DNA of 64,000 nt from Cristatella mucedo (lineage: Eukaryota; Bryozoa; Phylactolaemata; Cristatellidae), in NCBI GenBank assembly GCA_009760855.2, contig WPIO01000147.1, forward strand, positions 669,001 to 733,000. The letters are read 5' to 3'. Below, one piece after another: positions 58,628 through 64,000 of the stretch. Every line of letters begins with the position of its first letter. Within the stretch, counting starts at the first letter, position 1. The notes beneath the pieces are model-generated. The model was not told where the DNA came from. It ran no database searches and saw nothing but the letters and a program-made list of their open reading frames with translations. The position numbers were made by a program, and so were the translations under genes.

Positions 58628-60361
58628 CCTTCTATCTCACCACTCTACTCTCAATCTCCCGTCTTTCTCTTGGTCTTTCTTTGTTATAGTGGACACTGTT
58701 TGAGGAACACACGATGCTCCTGTCCTGCTCTGTGCCAATAGCCATTAACAATCCGGGTCTTGTCGACACCGACAGGGCTGCTGCCTGCCTCACATTGCCA
58801 AGTATCGGCCGACTCGCGATGTCTACCAGTTATATTTTCTTTTATTTTCAGTTTCAAAATATGCTTCCTTTGAGCACCAAGGTCCGGGGCCGACGTGCAG
58901 GAAAAGATGCGACACAACCGGCTACCAGGGCAACCTGTCCGATCGACTGTGGCCATCGCTGCAGCAGACTCCGCCGATTGCTCAGCAGCAGCAGCCGCCT
59001 CTGTCGCAGCCGCTGCACTCAGCCGATGGACAGTGGCGGGTGCCTTTTGCCTATGCAGCGTCGGCGGCCGAGGCCGGTGGAGAGAGCATGCTGCACCGTG
59101 GCCGTTGCTCGCCAGCAGCTGCACACTTCCCCCTGGTCGACGTGAAGCCGCAGCTGAACATCAACTCGGGCTACTCGAGTGAGTGCTCTCTCCCTGGCGC
59201 CATGTGAAATGCCGTTTTCGCACACTGTCGTCCGGTGGCTGCTGGTGGAAGTTCCGGGTCGGGAGTGAGGGATTTTCTCGGCCGCACTAGGCCCCCAGAT
59301 GCATACCGGTAGCTTTGTGCGCGAACCTGCTTCAACATCGATGCGTAGGCCGCCTGCCATTAGGAGAGAGTGGTGCTGAAGCTGGCTAAAGCCGCCAGCC
59401 TGTGCCGCCGCAGGCTTGTCGAGGTGTGTGATACCAGCGACTCGGTGCCTTGTGGACGAGCCCCTTTCAGCTCGGTTGCCCAGGGCGACCCATCTCGAAG
59501 AGACACTGCATTGTGCACAAACGTGCCATTCGTCGAAGATGGGTGCCTGCGTGATCCGGAGGCCACCGGATAGCCGACATACTCACTAGTCACTGTTACC
59601 CACCAGTCTCAGCTAGTCACTGCCCCTCCCACTCCTCCCGCCCACCCCGGCAGACGGCATACTTGCCTCCTTTCCTTCCGGGTGGTCGCCGACCACTCGC
59701 ATGCCCAGGGCGTTTCAGCTCCAGCCAGTGTACGACTCGGCGCTGCCACTCTCGGAGGTGGAGAGAGAGAGAGAGAGGGAGGGAGGAGGAGGGGGCGAGG
59801 GTCTCGTCGATCGACAGCCGGTTGACGAGAACACAGTGCACTTGTCACGACGCCCTGGTTTTCGGTGCCTCTCAGCCTCCGGCTTGGTCGGTGTGCTTGT
59901 CCCCCCCCCCCCCCCCCCCGCCTGGCGCCATGCCGCTCCGCCGCAGGCCTGCCCCGCTGATGCCGAACAGTCGATGTGCCGCTGCCGCCACCTCTACCGA
60001 GCGTTTCTCGCGCGCAGGCACGGGACCGATACAGCTGTGGCAGTTTCTGCTCGAGCTGCTGACAGACAAGTCGTGCCAGAGCTTCATCTGCTGGACAGGC
60101 GCCGGCTGGGAGTTCAAGCTGGCCGACCCGGACGAGGTGGCGCGTCGCTGGGGCGTGCGCAAGAACAAGCCCAAGATGAACTACGAGAAGCTGAGCCGCG
60201 GCCTGCGCTACTACTACGACAAGAACATAATACACAAGACTGCCGGCAAACGCTACGTCTACAGGTTCGTCTGTGACCTCAAGGGCATGCTGGGCTACAC
60301 GCCGGAGGAGCTATTCAAGGCGTGCAACCTCACCCCGCAGGCGGACCGTGACGACGATTGA
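38021..60361 (+). CDS. Ets1/2: ETS-family transcription factor, Ets1/Ets2/Pointed class (whole gene, 8 coding exons, introns included)
   Basis: Spliced gene predicted to encode a 641-residue nuclear transcription factor that binds GGAA/T core sites and typically acts downstream of Ras/ERK signalling. Seen: a PNT domain at about residues 107-203 and an ETS winged helix at about 532-615 at the extreme C-terminus, the order and spacing of Ets1/2 and Pointed. A Thr-Pro site (T101) lies just before the PNT domain, where vertebrate ETS1 has its ERK site. A Ser-rich motif, [16 protein letters not shown] (269-284), resembles the ETS1 segment phosphorylated by CaMKII. Every exon junction keeps frame with GT/AG borders, which strongly supports the model. 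Intron 1 is phase 0 and the other six are phase 1. The least certain parts are the exon 3 start and whether another exon lies in the 9.5 kb intron 2. Residue numbers assume the exon 3 start at 48662. Class assignment is from recalled family motifs, not a search. Confidence 0.9.
38132..39028 (+). other. Ets1/2 intron 1
   Basis: A GC-rich 897-base intron (gtacgc...ttacag). No mobile element is recognised. Early-intron position and GC content are compatible with promoter-proximal regulatory DNA. Confidence 0.55.
39029..39134 (+). CDS. Ets1/2: Ets1/2 coding exon 2 (residues 38-72 plus one base)
   Basis: Acceptor catctcttacag|tactac and donor GCAG|gtaacg flank an open segment encoding an acidic stretch ([10 protein letters not shown], then SDEEDAK, ending DMADQPGA). 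It enters in phase 0, matching exon 1, and leaves in phase 1, matching the next exon. No domain is recognised. Intron 1 is 897 bases. A transcript is needed to confirm that exon 2 joins directly to exon 3. Confidence 0.6.
40927..40978. repeat. (GA)n microsatellite
   Basis: Pure GA, Ets intron 2. Confidence 0.95.
41037..41080. repeat. Near-perfect hairpin, 18-bp arms
   Basis: aaacttggtggcccgagc pairs with gttcgggccaccaagttt with one mismatch (a wobble in RNA), around an 8-base loop. A second hairpin formed by ctctctctccag / ctggagagag follows at about 41095-41125. Both lie in Ets intron 2. Confidence 0.75.
42264..42329. repeat. (GA)n microsatellite
   Basis: Pure GA, Ets intron 2. Confidence 0.95.
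42449..42598 (-). mobile_element. SINE family A in Ets intron 2
   Basis: Antisense copy: gattcaccagcctcattagt, agagccttaacggctatcac, gcagttggcattaaaggatc, gcaagcaccttgcctcc. The B-box is mutated (tattccaacc). Confidence 0.7.
43274..43362. repeat. (GA)n microsatellite
   Basis: Pure GA, Ets intron 2. Confidence 0.95.
44500..44825. repeat. Pentanucleotide array CGGCT/CTGCT
   Basis: About 65 five-base units alternating between CGGCT and CTGCT types, in Ets intron 2. It reads as long Ser/Ala/Leu-rich open frames that are artefacts. Confidence 0.95.
44836..45300. repeat. CTG/CAG-rich region
   Basis: Several interrupted CTG runs, mainly 44836-44862 and 45138-45300, in Ets intron 2. Confidence 0.85.
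46299..46690. repeat. (GA)n/(GGGA)n purine tract
   Basis: About 390 bases with essentially only A and G, Ets intron 2. Confidence 0.95.
47909..48317. repeat. 28-bp minisatellite, about 14 units
   Basis: The unit is cccgagttgcagcgcagctc followed by ccctctct, with a cluster of variant units at about 48045-48170. It ends about 340 bases before exon 3. Confidence 0.95.
48662..48847 (+). CDS. Ets1/2: Ets1/2 coding exon 3: poly-Ala, ERK-type Thr-Pro site, first part of PNT domain
   Basis: Encodes a run of 12 alanines (81-92), then [16 protein letters not shown] and a segment ending LCAIPQ at the donor CAAG|gtaagg. The LxLTPxS motif aligns with the ERK phosphorylation site of vertebrate ETS1 (Thr38), making T101 the likely phospho-acceptor. 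The region from about residue 107 is the start of the PNT fold. The 5' border is uncertain: AG dinucleotides ending at 48661, 48697, 48706, 48712 and 48715 all give a phase 1 entry, so up to 18 residues may be absent. The 3' border is secure. Confidence 0.8.
49384..49593 (+). CDS. Ets1/2: Ets1/2 coding exon 4: core of PNT (pointed) domain
   Basis: Residues 135-204, beginning [20 protein letters not shown] and including [17 protein letters not shown] and [12 protein letters not shown]. This is the canonical PNT/SAM core: W139, the V-x-x-W helix (V144, W147), the Gly-Lys-x-x-F turn (G178, K179, F182) and the terminal WEHL helix. In Ets1/2 this domain carries the ERK docking surface. Acceptor tttcgcctcag|atc and donor TCCG|gtgcgt. 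The first codon is split with exon 3 and restores the family aspartate after the Ile-Pro-x sequence. Intron 3 is 536 bases. Confidence 0.93.
49713..49820 (+). CDS. Ets1/2: Ets1/2 coding exon 5: linker after the PNT domain
   Basis: Short exon between acceptor ttctctttgcag|agctcg and donor GACAG|gtacga. Encodes residues 205-240, an Ala-rich then polar linker ([13 protein letters not shown], then [11 protein letters not shown]). It enters and leaves in phase 1, matching both neighbours. No domain is recognised. The tyrosine/acidic patch GYGEYES may belong to the activation region, but this is inference. Intron 4 is only 119 bases; intron 5 is 5.1 kb and very repeat-rich. Confidence 0.8.
49864..50986. 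repeat. CT-rich array with CCCG spacers (12-14-bp unit)
   Basis: About 1.1 kb built from cccg plus (tc)4-5, with local variants. It begins 44 bases after the exon 5 donor. Confidence 0.95.
51807..52176. repeat. (CT)n with AGCTCTCTCT higher-order units
   Basis: About 370 bases of CT interrupted by regularly spaced AG, Ets intron 5, immediately before the LINE fragment. Confidence 0.95.
52205..53423 (+). mobile_element. LINE family alpha, longest copy (reverse-transcriptase C-terminal half), in Ets intron 5
   Basis: Contains reverse-transcriptase motifs [20 protein letters not shown] and the catalytic [11 protein letters not shown] box (52427-52460), then [56 protein letters not shown] and [15 protein letters not shown]. 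It is truncated before the RT palm N-terminus and lacks the endonuclease. Several frameshifts and stops make it inactive. It lies in the sense orientation and lacks the ATTAC tail seen in other copies. Confidence 0.88.
53575..53665. repeat. AT-rich ATATAAAT-type low complexity
   Basis: Repeated tataaat-like words, Ets intron 5. Confidence 0.75.
54246..54402 (-). mobile_element. SINE family A in Ets intron 5
   Basis: Antisense copy: agctgattcagcaacctttt, tgtggctatcaccgccactt, gccgcaggattcgaactc, gtcgtgaaaagcaaccgcc, gccatcacggct. Confidence 0.8.
54945..55478 (+). CDS. Ets1/2: Ets1/2 coding exon 6: central region with Ser-rich motif
   Basis: Largest exon, residues 241-418. Near its start, [17 protein letters not shown] resembles the vertebrate ETS1 segment RVPSYDSFDSEDYP, the Ser-rich regulatory region upstream of the autoinhibitory module. 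The Arg-x-x-Ser arrangement fits basophilic kinase sites. The rest is low-complexity Gly/Ser/Ala/Pro with many Ser-Pro pairs, consistent with an activation domain. Acceptor tctcactgttgcag|actg and donor GACAG|gtgcgg; both borders are phase 1. Confidence 0.85.
56096..56253 (+). mobile_element. SINE family A in Ets intron 6
   Basis: Sense copy: gcggttgctttcacgacctc, ggtcgtgggttcgaatcttg (B-box), gtgatagccgtaaaggctcc, ending ggctgttaaatcaacta. It abuts an antisense SINE C copy at 56257. Confidence 0.8.
56257..56372 (-). mobile_element. SINE family C in Ets intron 6
   Basis: Reverse complement of the family C element: agagagcctaatctctattc, aggctcctacatatgcctct, gaggtcgagtccgtg (B-box), gtcacggggcca. 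It is tail-to-tail with the family A copy ending at 56253. Confidence 0.65.
56612..56689. repeat. (TA)n(CA)n microsatellite
   Basis: A short TA run then about 29 CA units, Ets intron 6. Confidence 0.95.
58558..58624. repeat. (CT)n microsatellite
   Basis: CT run in pyrimidine-rich DNA, about 230 bases before Ets exon 7. Confidence 0.95.
58852..59178 (+). CDS. Ets1/2: Ets1/2 coding exon 7: Gln/Pro-rich segment before ETS domain
   Basis: This exon has no useful internal start codon and must be read in the frame dictated by exon 6. In that frame it is open for 327 bases between a strong acceptor (tttcttttattttcag) and donor TCGA|gtgagt. It encodes residues 419-527: a start [11 protein letters not shown], a Gln/Pro-rich stretch (about 456-472, including [10 protein letters not shown]), then an end with [15 protein letters not shown] leading into the ETS domain. 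The split codon at the 3' border gives Ser, so the junction reads GYSSTGPIQLW, matching the GYTGSGPIQLW of vertebrate ETS1. The ETS1 autoinhibitory helices expected here are not recognisable. Confidence 0.85.
59179..60017 (+). other. Ets1/2 intron 7
   Basis: An 839-base intron beginning gtgagt. It includes a short GA run (59759-59780) and a C19 homopolymer (59901-59919) about 100 bases before the ETS-domain exon. The frame of exon 8 stays open far upstream, but the sequence before the acceptor does not resemble ETS proteins. Confidence 0.6.
60018..60361 (+). CDS. Ets1/2: Ets1/2 coding exon 8: ETS DNA-binding domain and stop
   Basis: Residues 528-641 and the TGA stop at 60359-60361. The ETS winged helix starts at [14 protein letters not shown] and contains the WEFKL strand, the [20 protein letters not shown] segment and the recognition helix [12 protein letters not shown]588 and R591 correspond to the two arginines (R391 and R394 of human ETS1) that contact the GGA core. 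The C-terminal LGYTPEEL helix typical of Ets1/2 follows, then an acidic end (DRDDD). Two positions differ from the usual SFISWTGDGWEFKL: Cys for Ser and Ala for Asp in [10 protein letters not shown]. Acceptor cgcgcag|gcacgg is pyrimidine-poor, but the C19 run at 59901-59919 lies about 100 bases upstream. Confidence 0.96.
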
Positions 60362-61262
60362 GGAGCAGAGCGCTGCACTGCTGCCAGCTGCGTAGTGGCG
60401 GCGGCGGCGCCAGCTCAGCGGCTCGGCGCTCGCGCAGCCTCGCGAGCGCCGAGGATGAGCAGATCGAGGATGAGCGGCGTCTTGCGCAGCTCCAGAGCCG
60501 CCGCTTCGGCGGCTGCCGAGTGTCGGCTGACTTGTCTGCTTGCCTCTAAGCAGGCGTCTGCAATCCCCCCCTCCCCACTTCACTCTACGGCCACGGCGAG
60601 TAGTGCCCGACCGGATGTACTACGACTACGTGCCGGATGTTGCCAGACTTAATGGCTCGGATTGACTTACAAGCACTGACCCACACGAGCACGCAAGTGC
60701 GCCCCCGAGCGCGTGCACAGAGCCGCGTCACTTCTCTCTGCACCAAGTGCAGAGTTGCCCGTGGGCAGTTGATGGATTTTTATTTTTGTGAGAATTTAAA
60801 GGTGCTGCCAAAGTCTTATTTTTTATAAGTGTCTCCCGAGTGGCATCATACTTGCTCCTGCGTTTGTCGAGAGACGTGCTTTCCATTGCATGCTGCAGAT
60901 CTCAAGCTGCACACACCGCTCGCGCAGCTGCCCGTGGTGGCTAGCAGCAGCTAACGTTTTCTCATGTCAAGGAGCACCACGCGTAGCTTGACCCTGACCT
61001 TGCTTTGGTCATTGTTGCGTAAGAGACCATAGCAGCGAGTATGAGAATCCTTTTACTGAATCCTGTTGCTCTGACTTGCCTCTGTAGGAACTTGTGAAAC
61101 GACGGCCGTGGCGCTGTCTGCTGCATCAGCTTCTAATATATGTAACTGATCGGAGCAACCTCCTCGGTACGGAGGTGCTATCCAATGGACGCACCATTGT
61201 TTTGTCATGGGAAGTGTCTCTCGTGTAGAGGTGTATGCAATAAAACCTCATCTGTGACCGGT
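60362..61262 (+). other. Ets1/2: 3' UTR of Ets1/2 (inferred)
   Basis: Non-coding sequence between the ETS stop codon and the first canonical poly(A) signal on the strand. No alternative open frame with recognisable content lies here. The exact cleavage point, about 15-25 bases after the signal, is inferred. Confidence 0.6.
61239..61244 (+). promoter_or_regulatory. Poly(A) signal AATAAA for Ets1/2
   Basis: Canonical hexamer in tatgcAATAAAacctc, followed within 30 bases by a GT-containing stretch (tctgtgaccggtcgcgtccctgtg). It is the first AATAAA after the stop codon. Confidence 0.65.
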
Positions 61263-63369
61263 CGCGTCCCTGTGACTCGCTCATGCAGGTTTTTGAGTAG
61301 CCAAGTCAAAAAGTCTCAAAGGACTGGTCTACCCATGGGGCATGGGCATGCCCCGTGTCGGTAATGTCGCCAGAGCGACACAGACCAGACAGCCAGCGTG
61401 CCTCGGCTCTGCAAGGATACACAACTTGGATGGCTGTGTTCACACGGTCGCACGAAAAACCAATCAGCCCAGTGCCTCGTGGCTCTCTGATTGGGCCTGC
61501 CAGCTGCATTTACCCCCGGAAGAACTTTGATGTGGCTAAATAGGTTTGTGGAGGATGACTCCTGCCTTGGGGCTACCCAATATCCGCTATTTGGCTTCAA
61601 AACGGTGATCGGCAGCAATTATGCCAAAATTTGCACACGGCTAGGTGGCGTGCGACTGTTGCTGTGCCGCTCAGGGTCGGCGATTCAGCTTTAGGCTAAG
61701 TGGTTTAGGCAGAGTTATTCCTATGGCTAATAATAAAAATGAGACAGCACTGACTGGTGGGGGCAACAGGATCCAGCGTAATGAGCAAATCTAGAGTTTT
61801 GCTCATAGTAGCCGAAGGGTGATTTGCTGCTGGCTAGCTTACATTTAATTACTTCGGTGACGATCGCACCAACGTTAATTTCCACTTCACTCCGGCCAGC
61901 CAGCACCGAGCTCACTAGAGGGACTGGGCGTGGGAAACAAGGGTGAGGTCTACTCGACACTTCAGACAAGTCAGACTCTTAACCCAAGGAACTTGACCAA
62001 AAACAGCGATCGTTGGCTGATTGAGTCAACGATTTCCAGAGGGATGCGTTGCGGTCGGCAAATAGGGCTGCTACAGAAATCACGATCTTGCGTTTAACGT
62101 CAAGCTCTCGCATGATCGTCTAGCTGATATGCTAATGGGCATGGAAAGTATCCGTCAACGAAGCAAGAGCAGCACTCGCTCGCTCGCTCACAGAAGAAGA
62201 CCCGAGTGCTTGTACGCCTTGTTAGCGATTTTCAGGGCTTAAGAAACCAATGATTCGATAACTTATCATGTCATTGTGCATGAGCACATTTGAGAGTAAC
62301 CAAGAAATTCGCTGGTCTTGTGGCCGATGGTCTGACGCGACGGTTGCATCTTTGGAATGTCCGCCTAGACCCCAACCAGATTTGAACTCTACCTCGGACA
62401 AGACATCATATTTTTCCACTATGGTGCTGATGCTTCTTTTATTTCTAGAATTTAAAGGGAACGCCGAGCGGAAAGCACAGGAGAACATGTACAGTCTATA
62501 TGTTTAAGCGAGTCTTGTGCTCACGGTCTTCTTTTCACGTAGGGAAGCGCTTGAATGAATCATGAAAGTTGACATAAGCATTCGGACTGTACCATTGGCC
62601 AAGCTTTGAGATTGTTCTTTTAGTTTTAAACAAACGAGACAGAGTGATCGAGTTTTTATGGCTTGGATCAAAATCGAAGTAAGCATGTAGCCTGGCAAAT
62701 AGTGAAAGTATTCATAGTGAGAGTATTTCATATATAAAGATCACTTGACATCTGGGAACGACATCAGTTGCGAAAGCAAGAAACTTGGAAATGGCTTTAT
62801 TACAGTTCATTAAGGTTTTGAAAGGGATCGAGCAACAGCTATTCCTGCATGCTCTTGAAAGCCAATATCGTGTAGTTGATGACCTCTCCACAGACTGCTG
62901 TGAAAACCGAATATAAATGTAAATGTGTACAGTGGGAACTTGGCTATATATATAATAACCACTCAATTCGCTGTCAAGCACAAAGCAGCTGACAGCCAAT
63001 CATGTGCAAACACATATGGGTGCAACTGGATGAAACAAACCTAAGGAGGATTTTTTTGCGGGAAACTTCGCAAACGACACTCAAAGCTTGGCTGGGAAAT
63101 CGGCTATTGGGGTGGATTGCAGTTCGCCCATAGCCATGAGTTTTCCTAGCGGCTCTAAACCTTGACCTTAATGATCGGTCAAGAAGTTCCCGGGAAGTTT
63201 CACGTCATTTTACGTATTTATCATAAAAATTCAGCTAGACAAGAACAGATGTATTTCCAAATGCGCCCAATTTACTTCATACGAGTGAGTACTAAAATAC
63301 CAGAGATCATTCAGAAGCATCTTTATTTTAGCTATTCCATTGATAAGGAAATAATTAAAATCCTTATTG
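61263..63369. other. Downstream intergenic DNA, no gene recognised
   Basis: AT-richer than the Ets locus. Short open frames without recognisable motifs. The part from about 63160 may be the N-terminal continuation of the LINE at 63370, but I cannot align it. Confidence 0.35.
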
Positions 63370-63905
63370 GCTAGGCCGATAAGTTTTCAGCCTTCTTCAT
63401 TAAAACATCTCACATATTCACGCCTCCATAAAGCCACTTCCGACTAAAGAATTGTTGAGCCTCAACCTGTAACCTTCATGAAGAGATTTTCCTAGGTTTC
63501 TGCATGCGATGTAGCTACCTTAACAAAGTATAGTCAAAGAAGTTCATCTTCTGAAAACCCTCTATCACCCCCTCTGTGGTCTTCACTGGCAAGCAAACTT
63601 AGTAAAGCCATAACTGAGATTTGAAATGCTTCTCTGGATAACGGGATCGTACCCAAATTCGTCAAATTGGCCATAGTTCAACTGATACTTCAGAAGCCTG
63701 GTTTAGATTCAGAGATCCTAGCAAACTATCACCGAGTTTCCCTTCTTTATTTACTGTTGAATACTCTTGAAATAATTGTCGCTAAGCAGCTTTTAGCCTA
63801 TATCGAATAGATTAAATTGTCGGAAAAACTGCAGTCGGGATTCAAGCGACACCATACCACTGAAACTGCACTCCTCCGTGTAATCAATGATATTCTACGC
63901 AGCAA
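63370..63905 (+). mobile_element. LINE reverse-transcriptase N-terminal fragment, interrupted at its 3' side
   Basis: Encodes DKFSAFFIKTSHI, ASKLSKAITEI, NGIVPKFVKLAIVQLILQKP, GLDSEILANYHRVSLLYLLL, LEIIVAKQLLAYIE and LQSGFKRHHTTETALLRVIN, the early RT region of L2/CR1-type elements (consensus KKPGLDxxxxNYRPIS ... QSGFRxxHSTETAL). A stop lies near 63810. The sequence breaks after DILRSND where an AAT repeat and an antisense retroelement tail begin. Confidence 0.85.
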
Positions 63906-64000
63906 CGATAATAATAATAATAATGCACTTGATAAAGCGCCCTCAGAGAACTTAATCTCTTTCTAGGCGCTTTACATTTGCTGCAAAGGGACGTGCAATT
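63906..64000 (-). mobile_element. LINE beta-type 3' tail inserted antisense (runs off the window)
   Basis: (AAT)n followed by the reverse complement of the beta tail: gcgccctcagagaacttaat, ctctttctaggcgctttaca, tttgctgcaaagg. The AAT repeat is the element's 3' tail, so the body extends beyond 64000. Confidence 0.7.

Larger units (their letters stand above)
55479..58851 (+). other. Ets1/2 intron 6 (about 3.4 kb)
   Basis: Contains a SINE pair (56096-56372), a TA/CA microsatellite (56612-56689) and a CT microsatellite (58558-58624). Remaining stretches, 56690-58557 in particular, show no recognised coding content. Confidence 0.6.

Noticed and set aside
58714-59145. 143-codon frame over exon 7 in a different phase
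   Set aside because: The phase required by exons 6 and 8 gives a different, fully open reading with plausible composition and a matching ETS junction.
59663-60017. Upstream extension of the ETS-domain exon as one continuous frame
   Set aside because: The frame is open, but the sequence does not resemble ETS proteins, and exon 7 joins perfectly in phase to the acceptor at 60017.

Overview
This is a stretch of animal (metazoan) nuclear genome, not a microbial one. The evidence is one spliced gene with consensus GT/AG introns, CpG-rich DNA around its 5' end, abundant simple repeats, tRNA-headed SINEs and decayed non-LTR retrotransposons. CpG is not strongly depleted and introns are a few hundred bases to about 9.5 kb, so I favour an invertebrate (possibly a lophotrochozoan/spiralian). 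The sequence alone does not fix the phylum.

The one confidently recognised host gene runs on the + strand from 38021 to 60361. It encodes an ETS transcription factor of the Ets1/Ets2/Pointed class with an N-terminal PNT (SAM-like) domain and a C-terminal ETS DNA-binding domain. I assembled eight coding exons by eye: 38021-38131, 39029-39134, 48662-48847, 49384-49593, 49713-49820, 54945-55478, 58852-59178 and 60018-60361. All seven junctions keep the reading frame. The model is 1926 nt, or 641 residues plus stop. Intron 1 is phase 0 and introns 2 to 7 are all phase 1. A poly(A) signal at 61239 closes a 3' UTR of about 0.9 kb.

Layout. 1-29.6 kb: repeat-rich intergenic DNA with several LINE 3' ends, three tRNA-derived SINE families, a Tc1/mariner-like relic, microsatellites and short tandem duplications, and no host gene that I can support. 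29.6-38 kb: GC- and CpG-rich DNA upstream of the ETS start codon, with a CRE-like palindrome, a TATA-like element, two GC hairpins and a long GA microsatellite. This probably holds promoter and 5' UTR, but the transcription start is not visible. 38-61.3 kb: the Ets gene. Its introns hold large simple-sequence arrays (GA, CT, CTG, a CGGCT-type pentamer, a 28-bp minisatellite, and about 1.5 kb of CT-rich DNA in intron 5), a 1.2 kb LINE fragment and SINEs. 61.3-64 kb: AT-richer DNA ending in a LINE fragment that is broken at the right edge by an opposite-strand retroelement tail.

The most informative observations beyond the gene are the SINE and LINE families sharing a 3' tail, the start-stop upstream codon pair just before the ETS start, the series of in-frame splice acceptors inside its poly-alanine run, and the divergent residues and missing autoinhibitory segment of the ETS protein. 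I saw nothing that I would call a new biological system.
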